Shown: positions 19,959-33,072 of the stretch, one piece after another
Position numbering within the stretch: position 1 is the first letter of the stretch
Layout of the letters: every line of letters begins with the position of its first letter
From: Anopheles merus
Taxonomy: Eukaryota; Arthropoda; Insecta; Diptera; Culicidae
Length of the DNA: 64,000 bases
Direction: 5' to 3'
Assembly (NCBI RefSeq): GCF_017562075.2
Contig: NC_054082.1
Span: 15,845,286 to 15,909,285 of the forward strand
Position numbers and translations under genes: made by a program
Notes under the pieces: generated by a model
Databases searched by the model: none
The model's input: only the letters and a program-made list of their open reading frames with translations
What the model was told of the DNA's origin: nothing

Positions 19959-21522
19959 TAATAGACAAGAATACAGAAGACTGCGGTAAGTGGTGAAGAA
20001 ATCATGTTTAGCTAGCACTGGCAATGCCTTTTACCAGACGGGGCCACGGTTCGTCTCATTCTTGCGCATCGAAGTCTTTTGTTACGGTGCCGAAGGTCGG
20101 GCGAAGTGTTTTGCTGTGTTTGGTTTAATTTGCTTCCATTTCCATATCGTTTTCACCGCACCGTTTTATCGCACAATTTGCCAAGAGATAATGTGGCCAT
20201 TTGGGGTCGACAACACTGCACAAGAAAGAAAATGCATCGAGTTGGGAGCTTTTTTGTTTGCTATTTGTTGGCCACGCTCGACAGAAACACGCACAAACAG
20301 ACACTCATTATCGCACTCTCGTTGACATTATAAAGGCAATCGTTTCAATCGGCTGACAATGACCCAATAACTCGACTGTTGCGGCTTAGCAGCAACCCAC
20401 GACGGCACGTGAAGGCTTCAGCATCAGAACGATCGATATGTCTCGAAAGTATTTCTACCCTTCAAGCATAATAGCGCACAAACGGCACAAAGTGCATCGC
20501 GCGCGGGGGGTTTTGGTGTTCCGTCCAGCTCAGGTGCTCGGTGCTGACATTTAGCGCGGTTGCAAATGTCGACAAAAGCCATCCTGAAATACACTGGCAC
20601 TGGCGTCATCGGTACTGCACACACCGAGGGATAGATTGTCGTCCCGGGCCCCCGGGGGGATGAGCAAAACCGGACAGGGAAATTAGTGTCTCTAGTCGGT
20701 CATCAGTGCTATAGGTTGTGGTTGTGCTGGAACGGGGTTTTTTTCTGCTTTCGATGACAAGCATGCGGTGACGGGCATCGGCGTCGCTGAAGGTTAGCCA
20801 GGACCGTTAGAATCATAAATTACCAAGCCCCCCGCTTCACTATTATGGATGTCGATTTTCCAAAACGCAGCCAGAGCGTCGATGGGAAAACTCACGATCA
20901 GCGTCGGTACGCGATCGTTTCCCAAGGGACGTTGTTAACGATGGCACAAAGGCGTAAACAGCATCGTGCGATTTTTTATTTTTATTTTTGCTTTTCGGTT
21001 TGTCCGCTAGGCATTATTGTTTTCGGGGGAATTTCGAGCCAGGGGAAATGATCATTTCCTTCCAAGTGTTTCCGCTATAATTAGTGCAGTTTTCAGCCCG
21101 TGGTGGTTCAGCATGGGGGAAGGGATCAACAGAAATAAAATTAAAAAAAAACCCGTAACCGTTCATTAAAGGAGGGAAGATAAAAAGCATTACACATTTA
21201 TCAACTGTGCGCTTCCCTTGCGGGTCGGGGAAAGCAAAATGTCCGCGCAAACCGCTTGAAAGGTGCAGGTGGAATGAAATTTAGCTCCCATTGCCTGCCA
21301 ACCGTGATTGAAATCGATCGACAATAACCACGATTTTGTGCCGTGATTGTGAGAGATCTGGTGTTTTCTCCAAATGCTCTACCACTCGCACTCTTGCGGG
21401 TTCGAAACTTGATCTCGGGCTCCCGTGTACTGCGGTATCGATGCGAGTGCAGTGCGATTGCCGGCAAAAGGAAAGGCGAACCTATTACCGCACAGCAATG
21501 GAAAGTGGATTAACGACGGCGG

Positions 21523-21558
21523 GACAGACAGACAGGCAGGCAGGCAGGCAGGCAGGCA
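21523..21558. repeat. (GACA)/(GGCA) tetranucleotide repeat
   Basis: Two or three GACA units pass into about six GGCA units without interruption, giving Ala-Gly-Arg-Gln-type spurious peptides in all frames. Confidence 0.85.
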
Positions 21559-24500
21559 AAAATTGGTCCACAAAACCCACCCGAACGGGGCTGGCGAGTC
21601 GTTACGAAAGCTGCCCCCGGAATTGGACACTCTCCGACACTCACACGTACGTACACCGAGTGAGAGAGAGGCGAGAAAAAGAAAAGTGAAAAGTGAACCA
21701 TGTCCCAGCCTTGTGACTTGCGTGTGCTGGACGTTTGTGTTGTTTTTTTGTTTTCGGTGGCAGCAAATGTTCCACCGACTTTTCCGCCTCTTGGTGAATA
21801 AGGGTCGAAAAGGGAAGAATGGTTTTTCCAGCCACCCCCGGGTATACTTTGCATCGAATGGAGCCGATGCCGATGCAGTTCGTTATCTAACGCAACACCG
21901 CAACGGTTGCACCGGTTGGCACGGACAGGCTGGTCGCTCGTGTTCCGATCCGGTTCATGTAAGTCGCATGTAATGTGTGGCGGCAGTGTGCGGGCATTAT
22001 GTGTTGTTTTTTGTTTCGCTTTTTTTGTTTTTTTTTTTTTTGGTCAATTCAGGTGGGATGTAGATTTTTAACCGGTCGAGTCGGCCAATGGTGTAATAGG
22101 AGAACGTTTTGGCGGTGCTGCTAATGGCGTGCTGATGGGTAACATTGTTACGTATAGAAATGGGCTTTGAAGTCTCCTTTAACTCGCTTTGAAAGCTGAT
22201 TCAGTGAAAAAGGGTGTATTTTTAAGTAAATTATTTTTAATTGAAGGCTCACAAGGGGTTCGTTTCTTGTACCATCATCTCTTCTCCTAATTAGTGAATA
22301 TTCTACATAATTCAAAGTTGTAGACATTAATATATTCCCGACATTACAGTATCCTCTTGATCGCTTTATAACATCCTATTTTTTTATTGCTCACCTAATC
22401 TGCATCAATCACACGGACGAACGTAATTGATTTATGGCCAGCCGCACGCTCACGCTACCTATCTACATATCCTGCCCGTGCAATTATCCACATCCAAGCT
22501 CTACATATGACGGAATGGTTATGACTGGCCTCGGACTAAACCTTCATGCGCCCATCCCCGCCGGAAAAGGTTGAATCATCAATGCTGTTCGCTTTATTTG
22601 GCCCGCCGAGCACCCAAATCCAGCTCCCGAGGAGAGCCGTTTGCCTCAACATCCGTATTTGTCCGGGACGAGTTCTGTCTCTGTGTGTGTGTGTGTAAGT
22701 GAACAAATCACTTCAAATGTGCTGCCAGCCTTGAGCTGCTTCTGCGGCTTGTTTGTATGCAAATTAACATCGCACACAATCTTACTCAGCCGTTATTGCT
22801 TCACCACAGACAAGCACAAGGTACTGTGTTGGTGACAGTTGGTCAAATGTTTGGGCTGACGCAGCCTGCTCGCATGGTGGCGAAAGAGAAAGTGAGTCTT
22901 CTCTGTCTTCGGTGTGTGTATGTGTGTGTGCGTTTACCTTCCGTTTCCGGCATCAAGGGTTGGGCCTTTTGGAATTTCTCCCTCCGGTGTACTTTCGCGC
23001 GTATAAAAATGATTGTATTACCTCTGTCTCTGTTGGCCTTTCTTCTTTCTATCACTCTCTCTTTCCATGTCTCTTTTTCTCATCGAAAGTTCCGGTCTGG
23101 GTGAGCAAACGAATGACATTATCGTTTCATCTTACACGAAAAAATAGCCGGCGCGATAGATTTGATTTATGCTTTCGCAAACAGATGTCTTTCGCTTGGG
23201 GCTGCGACACTGGGAGGTGCAAATTTCATTAACATTCCTACACATTCCTACGCAGACGCACACAAACACTCGACTCAAGTGCGGTTTTTCCTCCCCCTTG
23301 TAACGTAGAGTGGCCAACAGTGACATCACTGCCACATTGTACTCCACGCGGGCGCATTCTTAACTCGAACGAAGATGATGCATAATGCATCACGGTCGCC
23401 GGTGTGAGTGTGTGTGTGTGCGTCCTCCCTGTGCCCGTGACAAATGGGGATGTGATGGAAGGTACCCCTGCCCTGGCGGTGGTCACTCAAACACACACAC
23501 GCACACATTCCATCCCGTGCCGTTGGCGGTTGGGGTGTTTCTTTTTGAAAATTTAACGTTCGCACCTTCCCGTCGTTTCACCAACTCCCAGCATCCCGAA
23601 TCGGCCCTTCGCCCTGAGGTTTACATTCTCGCACCCAGGCAGGTGAAGGCACCAAGAAAATCTCACCCTCCTCGCTGCCCGCTCCCCCCGCTCCCCCGGA
23701 TTCTTCCACCGCTGAGACGCTGAATGGCCGCCAGACGAGCCGAAAGCACGCGAGCGTCAGGCGTCAGAAAGAGCAGGAAAGCACGAGAATGAAGCAACAA
23801 GCGGTCACTTGCCGAAAGGGATGAACCGAACGAAAAGGAACACGAAAAAAAAACATCACGCAATCGAAAAAACGGAGGATGGAAAAGTACTAAAAGAAGG
23901 AAAGAAAGCACAGATTCTGGTCCCGGGTCTCTGACAAACAAAAACACAGCACACGCTGGAAATTAAAGCGAAATGCCGCTCCCCTTCCCCGGCTTCTTCC
24001 GCAACGCACCCTTTTTGCTTCCCCTTTTCCAAGGCTCGTTCGTTCGCTTCGCGACGCGCAAAACCGGTTTTTAAACCGGGCAAAGGTCTGGGCATCTTTG
24101 GGCCTTTGGGCATGGGCATTTTATGACCGAGCGATGGAACGATCTTCTTGAGGCTTCTTGCGGGCCGAAGGAAATCGGTCAACACAGCCGGGTTGGGGTT
24201 TCGGGTGGTTCTAGGCGCAGCCCGAGTTTGACCGCCGCCGCGTTGCTCCGTGCGAGAGACTTGAGCGTGCGGCAGGCCACGAAAAGGGAGGGCCCTTTTT
24301 CTATCTGCACCGTTTTCGTCGCTTGCTGGCCAAGGTGTCTGCGGTTGGCTGGATGTTTGTTTTGTTTGCTCGCCCCGTTGCTCATTCCTCCGTTGGGGAA
24401 CGAGCTGAATCATACATTCTCTGACCATATCTGTGTTGTTTTCCAAAACTTTATCTATCATATGATTATCTTCGTGGCAGAGCATTACTAAGCAGCAGGT

Positions 24501-25072
24501 AACAAATGATCCACGGAGTTGTGTTAACAAACGCCTCTACATGGGATACGATGGAATGTTGATGATGAGTTTCACCCTTTCCACCAGCTCGGTGAGGAGC
24601 AGGTCTAGAATTTCACCTACCAAACAAAAAAATACATTCAATCTTCTCGGGACGGAGTTTGGGGTTTCTCTCAGACTCGGTTGGCATGTTTTATTCCAAT
24701 CTTTGCGAGCTGAGGTCACAAAGCCTGGTGGTGCGTCATCATCCACCGAAACTAAACCCTGACCCCCATAAGGAAGCCGGACTGACCGGGTCGCGTCCAT
24801 GATCGAGCCCTTTGTCCCTCGGCACACGCACGCGCACACTAATAAATCAGCAAATGCGGAAGTGCCGGCACACAAAGCACGGCGACCAAAGCGGAACCGC
24901 CATTTTCCATCACTTCCGAGGCAGCCTGAACGCGAAAAGCGCATCAATTAATTAATTTAGGCAATTGTTTATCGCCCATCTGCCCCGATCTTCTGCATCC
25001 GCATCACTTGACCACTTTAAACAAAACGACCGCCGCTCGAACGAATGGAGAGATAAAGAGAGGGTAACATGG

Positions 25073-25100
<28 letters not shown>
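25073..25100. repeat. (GA)14 microsatellite
   Basis: Uninterrupted GA tract. GA tracts can bind GAGA-type factors in flies, but no promoter is evident beside it. Confidence 0.85.
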
Positions 25101-25103
<3 letters not shown>

Positions 25104-28100
25104 ATGTCACACATTTTGTTCTGTGGTGGCGCGCAGTCTTAAATAATTTTATTCAATTTGATGCCCCGGCCCGTGACGCGCAGCTGACGTGACGCGGATT
25201 TTGTATTCGCTGTCGCTGTCCAGTCGAGTCTGCTGGGCTGCTTAGAAACGCGCCTGAGCCAAATCCCCCGTTGACGCGTTTCCGGCGTTGATTTGTCGCG
25301 TTCTGTGTGTGAATGTGTGTGTGTGTGTTTTTTTATTATTATTAGCGTGCATGTGGCTCCACTCCGGTACTCGGTCTGACTCACATCCGGGCAGCGCTAA
25401 GAAGCGCGTTGGATCATCTCAATCGTGTTCGTCTGTCGTTTAGAAGTGGAGTGCATTTTGTGCTTCAATGGGACCGTATTATCATGACCGAGAGAGTACT
25501 TGAGCTCGGCAAACCTTGTCTGACCGTCTGTGCCCCCCGGCTGGCAGGCGGGGGTCGAGGCCCGCAAAACGGCTAATCAAACGGTCTGCCAAACATTTGC
25601 GGCACCGCCAAACAAATCCCAGCCACAGCCAAGCGGCGTCGGCGTAACTCATGCGTACCGAAACGGCGTGCCAAAATGCGGCAAATTAGAGCAGGGGCGT
25701 GTAACTGCCCCGACAACACGACAACGGACGGCCGGCCCGGTTACATGAATTGCGCCGTTCATTAGCCGGCACCATTACGCCCGTCTTTGCTTTCGATCTG
25801 CTGGCACGTGTTGGGCGGAGCGGGGCCAAACGGTTCCTTTTAGTGCAGCACAAAAATTGCAGCTTTCCTTTGTCAGTGTGTGGTGGGATAAGCTTTGTAT
25901 TAAACAATATTAGATAAGAAGTCTGTGTGAAGGGAAAAATGGTTTCGAATTAAAATGTTCATTTTTCAAAAAAAGACTTCACAACGGTGAAAATCGATGC
26001 GGGGAAAGTGTCGTGCTGTGCGCGTCTCATTAAGTGGCACACTGTTGCTCGGTGCGGGGAGGGGGCTATTGGGCGGCGATGAAAACATTAAAACCATCAA
26101 TAAATATGCGCTCCACTGGTCGGCTACCCGTGTGACCAGTTTACGAGGGGGAGAAAAGTGATCGCTACCGTCGCCCCGTGGCCTTGTCAAGCGTGCCGAA
26201 GGGAAAACCGCTCCCAGGTGTTTTTCTTACATTGGTTTTTTTCTTTCTCTCTCAACCACGGCGCTTAAGCGCATCTTCACACACACACCCTGTTGGCATG
26301 GGCAAACAAAAAAGGGAAGAAGGGTGTTAAACTGGTACCGCTCTTGGCCGTGATCGTGATAAGAGAAAACGCGCTACGTTGAGAAAACCGATCGGTCTAA
26401 TGGTCAAGCAAGTGAAACCTGCTGCCCCGTTTGGGAGGGAAAACACTCAGCCCGGACAGCGAGAAAACGGGCAACGAGTGGGCGAGAGGAGATGGGTGGA
26501 AAAAACGTTTTCAAAATGGCTTGTCGCTGTCGGGGGTTTCGAGTGAAATTGAACACTGCGCCGCGGTTGATCGGCCGGGTGGAAGAAAGTGAATAGACGC
26601 GTCACCACCACCAACACCAGAGCACTCACCACATTGATAGTGCTTTTGGAGTGTGTGTGTGTTTTTTTTTCATTTCGCACTGCCTGCCACCTCAGAGTGC
26701 AGGTTTGCGACCTTCCCTGGCTTAACAAGACGATGATTTAATGTCCAATTTCTCACACTCATTCACAGCTGCTTTTTATGCTGCTGGTTGACGCTTGCCT
26801 CCAAGCATCAAGAGGAAGACAATTTATGCACAAAACACGTACCACGAGCACGAGCAATCGTTCCCAAAGAAAGCACCGGCAGGCTGTAAACCGTTCCGAT
26901 CTTAAGACTCACCCCCACTGTGTTTACCTTCGAAAAGGTTACAACAAATCGTCGCTGGGGATGCAAAAAGCTCGTCGCTCGTCGCTCGTAACGTTTCAGC
27001 GGCTTTGGCTTTAATCCCCGTGCCATTTTTTGCCAACTAACACATACACATACACACACACACACACAACACACACACAGACTTACACACGCAAGCTCCA
27101 AACGAACCGGTAAAGGCATTGGCGCTTTCTTCGCACACAAAAGCTTGGTGGTGGTCCTTACCTTTTTTGTTTCTTTCCTTTTTTTTTACATCGATGCTGG
27201 GCCGGATCGCTTAACTGGCGTGTATCGTGTCGTGTGGCCGCTTTCGCTCCGTTCTAATGCTTTCTTTCTCGTTTCTCTTTCTTTCGTCGTGGCACGAGGG
27301 GCAGCGGCAGCATACGGAAGAAGGAGGAGTAGGGAGGAAACAATCCACCCCTTAAGACACGTGGTGCATTGGAGCAGAAAATTACAGACGGTTCAGTTAA
27401 GGATCTACACACATGTAAAGGAAAACTGAGCACACGCACTCACACACACACAGACACTCGATGACTCACGCACACACACACACACTCTCTCTTTTTATTG
27501 TAAGCCAGACAGAGAGACACGAAGCACCAATTAGCGGCAGTATTCAACAGACGAAGAAGAAAAAAAAATCACTCACAGATCGTCTCTAACGCACACTGGA
27601 CGGCTTAAAGACCACGAGGTACGCGCGCCAACGATCGTCACACGTCCGACGCGAACGGCGATCAAATCTCATCTGGCGAGCTTTTCCGCCGCGGCGGCGA
27701 CTTACCACACGGTCCCCAAAACGCTTCAAGCGGTTCGCGTTTAATGCGTGTGACGGGGGTTGTTGTGTTGTTGCGTCAAACGCTGGTGCGGTGCGGGTGG
27801 GGTGGCTCGTGCCGGAACCGGTTTTGATTCCATTTGGCGTGGTGCGAGCGAGACGGGCAATGATGGGCTATTGTTTGCGGGATGGGATGTATGGCGGCAG
27901 GGAATGAAAACGTAGCGAGAAAGAGGGAGAAAGAGAGCAGACAGAAAGCGAAATAGAGTGTATAGGGAGGGAGAAAGAAAAGAGCATCAATATGTTGCAC
28001 ATTGCAGCATGCGGGACCTGTTGCATCGTATGCTGAGAGTGCGAGCATAAAGCAAAGCTTTGGGTGGGATAGTTCCGTCAAATCTCATAGATGGCGCTGT

Positions 28101-28475
28101 CGGTCGATTGCAGAATTCCTAGCAACAGTGCGTGACAATATTATAGTGACGTGTTTTACGATTTGGAATTTTAAATTAGAAATAAGAATTAGAATTTTCC
28201 AACGTGGTACTGGTGGTTGACCAGCATATCGAAAAGTATTTTCTTTTTAATTTATTCTTAATTTTTTGCAGTGCTTCATGAGACCGTTTCATAGTTGGTA
28301 ACATAACTCGATAACTACTTTTAACAATTTTCTATACACGATTTATTTTATGTGATTGCAAACCTTCACACCAGCTTTCTGAATTTCCTCTAGCAAACTA
28401 AAACATTCCGCCGAGTGAGCACACGATTTCATGATTGCATTTGCAATCCTGTACTCCAAATTCGTAAAAAATGAC

Positions 28476-28491
28476 ATTGCATACATTAGGC
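28476..28491 (+). repeat. TGCATAC-TTAGGC motif, copy 1
   Basis: ATTGCATACATTAGGC. It matches the consensus on the left but is two bases short in the centre and has no final G. Confidence 0.4.
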
Positions 28492-29077
28492 AAAGGTACG
28501 AGTTGTTACCAAAGGTACTGTTAGGTAGTAACCAAAGTCCATATAGGATACAGGTCGATGCATTGCTCTTTGTGCACTAATACAATACGCACATAAGCTC
28601 ACAGTGAATGGGTTGTTAATTAAACTAATATTCCTACTAACTTTAGTACTTTTTTAGTTATTTTATTTATTTTGAGCCAACAACATGTTCAATTGTGTTC
28701 TTCTACACATCGCACCAAACATACGGGTTTAGCTAAAAATCAACTGTTTTCGTTATGCCAGATTCTTCACCATATCACAGGTTTTTCAATGTTTTTCGGT
28801 GTCTTGTACTCATTAACAATTATTACACTTAAAATATTACCGAATAATACAGCTTTGAAGAGATCCAGGGAGAAAAAGTCCTAAATTTATGAATTACATC
28901 TGAAACAACATGTAAAAAAACAAAATGGACGTGGTAACCGTGAAACCTCGATTTCTTCTACTTACCTTCATTTGTCAATACCTTAGACATGCATCGACCT
29001 TTGTTTTATATGGACTTTGGGGGTAATGAAGATTCAAAATTCTCTTAGATTTAAATCAAATTTCTATTGAGGAATAT

Positions 29078-29097
29078 GTCGCCTGAATGTATGCAAG
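29078..29097 (-). repeat. TGCATAC-TTTAGGCG motif, copy 2 (left arm of hairpin)
   Basis: On the minus strand it reads CTTGCATACATTCAGGCGAC. It is inverted relative to copy 3, 26 bases away. Confidence 0.55.
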
Positions 29098-29121
29098 CTG
29101 TTTTATAGATCAGACACTCTT

Positions 29122-29142
29122 ATTGCATATATTTAGGCGTTT
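29122..29142 (+). repeat. TGCATAC-TTTAGGCG motif, copy 3 (right arm of hairpin)
   Basis: It reads TTGCATATATTTAGGCGTTT from 29123. With copy 2 it can form a 17-bp stem (29080-29096 with 29123-29139) containing two G-U-compatible pairs and a 26-base loop. Confidence 0.55.
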
Positions 29143-32100
29143 ATAAACGAAAATCATACTTCAGTTTCAAATCTTTCTGCTCTTTACAGCAACTATTAGT
29201 TGCTTTGCTTAGCAATAATTACAATGGCTATCTATTTTACCTTTTAATAGTTCTTGTGCCGTTGCCTACATTCGACCTGTTCTGTCAGAAGACCCTAAAG
29301 CTTTGCGATTAAATTACTTTAATGCAGCCGGTGTTCAGTGTTCGTCCAGCAATTGATGGAATAAAAGAGTAATGTTTTGCTTCACCGGTATGATTCTACC
29401 CCCTCTGCTGCTGAAATAAAACAATGAAGCGAACTATTTACAGCAACCATCAACCTACTAGTCCATTCGTTGCTGCAACATCAAAACAATTACCTTTACT
29501 TCATGAAAAAGCGTTAATGTGTTTGTTTCATTCCCTCTGCCACCGGCACCGGCAGCGTAAGTTATGGTGCAAGTTGTGGCTAATTTGTTGCCGCCAGGTA
29601 ACTTTCACGAGCTTTTCCGTAACAAATTAACTTCCTCGCCGAGGCGCGGACCGGCAGGAGCCTGAGCTGCGGTTTATAATCGCCCCGCCAGCTCCGAACC
29701 GGGCGTTGTGACCGGGTTGTGGCACCTTGCGTACGCCTTTAACCGACAGCCTGTTTGGAGTGGTTGAGTTACCACTTTGGTTAAAGTTGAGCCCTTCCCG
29801 TCGTTCGTGCCAGCAACGACCACCAGCCGGTTTGTGGTGTGCATCGGTGCAATGTATGGTACAAAGTTTGACAAGAATTATTTGCCCTCCCCATTTGCGC
29901 CTGTTACAAAGGCTTGCGGTGGTTTTTCTGTACAAAAAAAAAGAAAGAGAAATGTTGAAGTGTGTTTGTGTGGTGTCGTTCCTTGTACTGCACATGTACC
30001 GGCCTTTAATATCCTTTTCCGAGATGGTACAGCAGCCTGTTGGTGTTACAAGTTGAAGTAAACAGAGGCTAAAAGTAGAAAAAAAAACAAAAACACCCGG
30101 CAGCATGTGTGTTACAACGGCCAGCGTTGCTTCAGTCGTACTACAGGCCGGAAAGAGAAGCCACTTAAGATTTAATAAATTGCATTTTGCTTGCCTACCA
30201 GCCTCTGCCACAGCGTGGTGGGACGGTTGCGCCAAAGTTAGCGCGGGAGGTTTTTGTTACATCAACGCCTCGCTGTTAGTAGCGCGTCCTGGAACGTACA
30301 CGAGCGCACGTAAGAACATCGCCAGCGACAGGGTGAAGCTTTCACTCGTTCCGGTACAACCCTACACAGATCCCAGCGCGCGTCAGCTGTCCGACATGCA
30401 TCGTCTGCTGCTCACGAGAACGACCGCACAAAGAAGCCCGTTGGACGGGGATCCGCAAGCGATCATGTTGGTTGGGTTTTGTGTGTTTGGGTTATCTCGA
30501 ACAATACGCCACCGCTGGGCATCGTGCAAGATCGCAACATTGACGTGTTGGCCGGTTATTAGCCGGCTAATAAGTGTAACATAATAACCCTTTTGTCAGC
30601 ACCGCTGCTGGGTGGACTGAAGGCAGGAGATGACAGGCAAGACTGACGCAATGAATGGCGAAACCAATGAGCGGTGTCGTGAGTTGTTAGGACAGTGGAC
30701 AGTGATTGAAGCGATGGGTGTGAGCAGTGCGCCATATAGGTGATATTAATTATGAGACGAAAGTAGGATACGTCTGTCGTTGTGCTTTTGTATCGAACAG
30801 CACAATAAATACACTTAATTATTGTGGAATGAGGGAAGAGATAGCATGAAATTCGAGCGTACTCAGGCGGGCGATTTTGTTTAATTTCAATACCGACTGT
30901 TGGCGTGTTTGAAGCTTCATGGAAGTAATTAATTGAAGGTAATCTTGCTATTTATAAAGGCCCATTATGATTTGTGGGCCTTCATCGGCAAGCAAAACCT
31001 GTACAAGTCTGGATGGGATTGCTCAATTTGCTTCTGAGAGGATTGTAAACTTCATTGGAAATCTAATGTTGTGTTGTGAATGCGCTTGTAGGTTTCGATG
31101 AGGATTCCATTTATTCACAACAGTAAAAAAACAATTCTAGCTAGTATAATAAGCTTCCAGCACCAATGGTGAGTTCGGGATAATTATGCTCAAGCAACAA
31201 GACAACACAAATATGCTCCATGCTCTGTATAAAATCTTCTCAGAAACATCGCTCCCATTGTCCGCTCGAATGTAGCGAATACAGTACAGCGAATGCAGTT
31301 GCAGCCCCCACAGTCGTTGCGTCTGACATGGGCGCTTTCTGGTTCCTGCTAGATGCACTGTACGCAAATGCAAACGCCAAACCCGATGGCAATCGCCCAC
31401 TTGGTGTTCCAGTGAAACAGTATCGAACAAAGAAGCTTCCCTTTTGTTTGGTAACGCACTTATGCTTAAACTCTTCGCCCATTCGCACGCTTCCCGAAAA
31501 GGGGCTGTAGGAAAGGGAAGGTATCTCATTTCCTTAAAGCTCAACCATCGCCGTGGATACGTGGGTGGATAATGGCGATACGTGGGTGGGTATTGCGATA
31601 TCTTCGGTAGCAAGAAGCGGCTGCATATGATGCTGGCTTAACAATAGGGTGGAATGAATAGCGAGAATCAGAACCACTCCTCCTAGCGCTGCTTCTCGTG
31701 CATCGGTGCTGGATTGGCTCTAATGGGTAGTGTAACCGTGGTGGGAGTATGGTGGGTTCGGTAGAAAAATATTTTCCTGATAGCAGGTCACTGTTGTTTG
31801 TCAGCAGAGGTAACACTGCTGTTTCAAAATACGAAGTACGCCAGTGTTTGTGAATGAGCATCTGAAAGTAGCAGAGAAAGGGAGAAATGTGTTCCACTTA
31901 TTAATTTCATAGCCTTAAGGATCTGCATAAGAAATTGTTTTATCTTATTCTGGAAGAGTAATTTTAATTTACAAAGCATTTTTAGACATGCACTTTCCGC
32001 CAGCGCTTCAACCTACGCAACCGGATCACTCAAAGTGCGTTCCAAACAAAAGTTTCATCCACATCCCGGGCTAACTGTCACGAACGACAGTTGATGACTG

Positions 32101-32354
32101 AACGGATCCCTTGATGAGGGACTGCAAGAAGTTGTTAAAGTTCATCCACCGTCCGTGAAATTGCCCACGGGACAGAGCTAATACCACCTTCACTTGAAAC
32201 TAACTTCCCTTCCGCCTCTCGGTGGCTCGCTTCGTGGCAAGAAAGTGCAACCACGTAACGTTTCACTTCACGCGGGCTGACCTTTGGGCATACACTGTAG
32301 AAAACTTTTCCAATAAACGCATTGTACAGCTGCCGTACTCGGGTCGCCCTCGGT

Positions 32355-32365
32355 GGGGGGGGGGG
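32355..32365. repeat. G homopolymer, 11 bases
   Basis: Uninterrupted G run on the plus strand. Confidence 0.85.
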
Positions 32366-32820
32366 AGGCAGGGTTTGCAGAAAAAAAAGAACAAACACAA
32401 ACAGAACCTCGCCCGAGGGACAAATAAATGCGTCACGATTCATCTTGAAAAGTGGAAGAAAAATATGGGACGGCAAATGTTTTGTAACCTCCCCCGCAGG
32501 AAATCGCTTCCGTGTCAAGTGCGTGTAGGAGGTGGAATAAAGGATTGTACTGAATCTTTAGCCTGTAAGACCCGTATCTATTGGTAGCAAAGGCAAACAT
32601 CTTCATGTTTGCGTGTCGGTGGTAGAGTGTGATATTGGAGAGGGGGTATGATACCGGGCTATGATTGCAACACCGATGACAGATGTAGGCTAAGACTGGT
32701 AACTTTACACCTGTGCTATGCAAACACATTTCATAAAGTGTAAATTGCTTTTAGGGGACACAGATATTGCATTTCTGAGCAGTTTGATTGCATTTTTTCC
32801 TTGCCCACTGTATTTATTAT

Positions 32821-32840
32821 GTCGCCTAAAGGTATGCAAT
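32821..32840 (-). repeat. TGCATACCTTTAGGCG motif, copy 4
   Basis: On the minus strand it reads ATTGCATACCTTTAGGCGAC, a full match to the core. A weaker, shortened copy on the plus strand (ATTGCTTTTAGGGGAC, 32744-32759) lies 60 bases upstream in inverted orientation. Confidence 0.6.
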
Positions 32841-33053
32841 CTTACCAAAAGGATTAGCTTGCTAAACAGTAGTTTTCTCGCATATGTTGAATCAATAAAT
32901 TAATACATAGTTGAAGTATGTAATTTGAAATTATAACAAACTTTATGGTTACCGAAAATCATCCATATGTGTGTCTTAAAAAAAACTAATAACAAAAAAT
33001 TAAAGCCATTGGGAAACTGGAAAAAGCAGGTATAGTGTATATTGAAGCATTAA

Positions 33054-33072
33054 ATTGCCTACTTTTAGGCGG
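33054..33072 (+). repeat. TGCATAC-TTTAGGCG motif, copy 5
   Basis: ATTGCCTACTTTTAGGCGG, one mismatch in the TGCATAC half. Confidence 0.5.

Larger units (their letters stand above)
18059..28080. other. 10 kb upstream of sas; no gene recognised
   Basis: This should contain the sas promoter and any untranslated first exons, but I cannot place a start site. Sequence is mixed GC with many homopolymers and simple repeats. An isolated strong plus-strand donor (CAAG|GTAAGA) lies at 19035. A minus-strand GC-rich block at about 27580-27760, with possible donor CT|GTGAGT, could be an untranslated exon for sas; this is only suggestive. Long frames here are compositional and show no family signature. Confidence 0.45.

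Noticed and set aside
21340..21420. tRNA-like box sequences (GAGTGGTAGAGCATTTGG on minus, GGGTTCGAAAC on plus)
   Set aside because: The A-box-like and B-box-like words are on opposite strands and no cloverleaf or acceptor stem can be built.
22188..22205. Match to the 3' half of the bantam microRNA (TTTGAAAGCTGATT)
   Set aside because: The seed end of bantam is absent and I see no matching hairpin arm upstream; probably chance.
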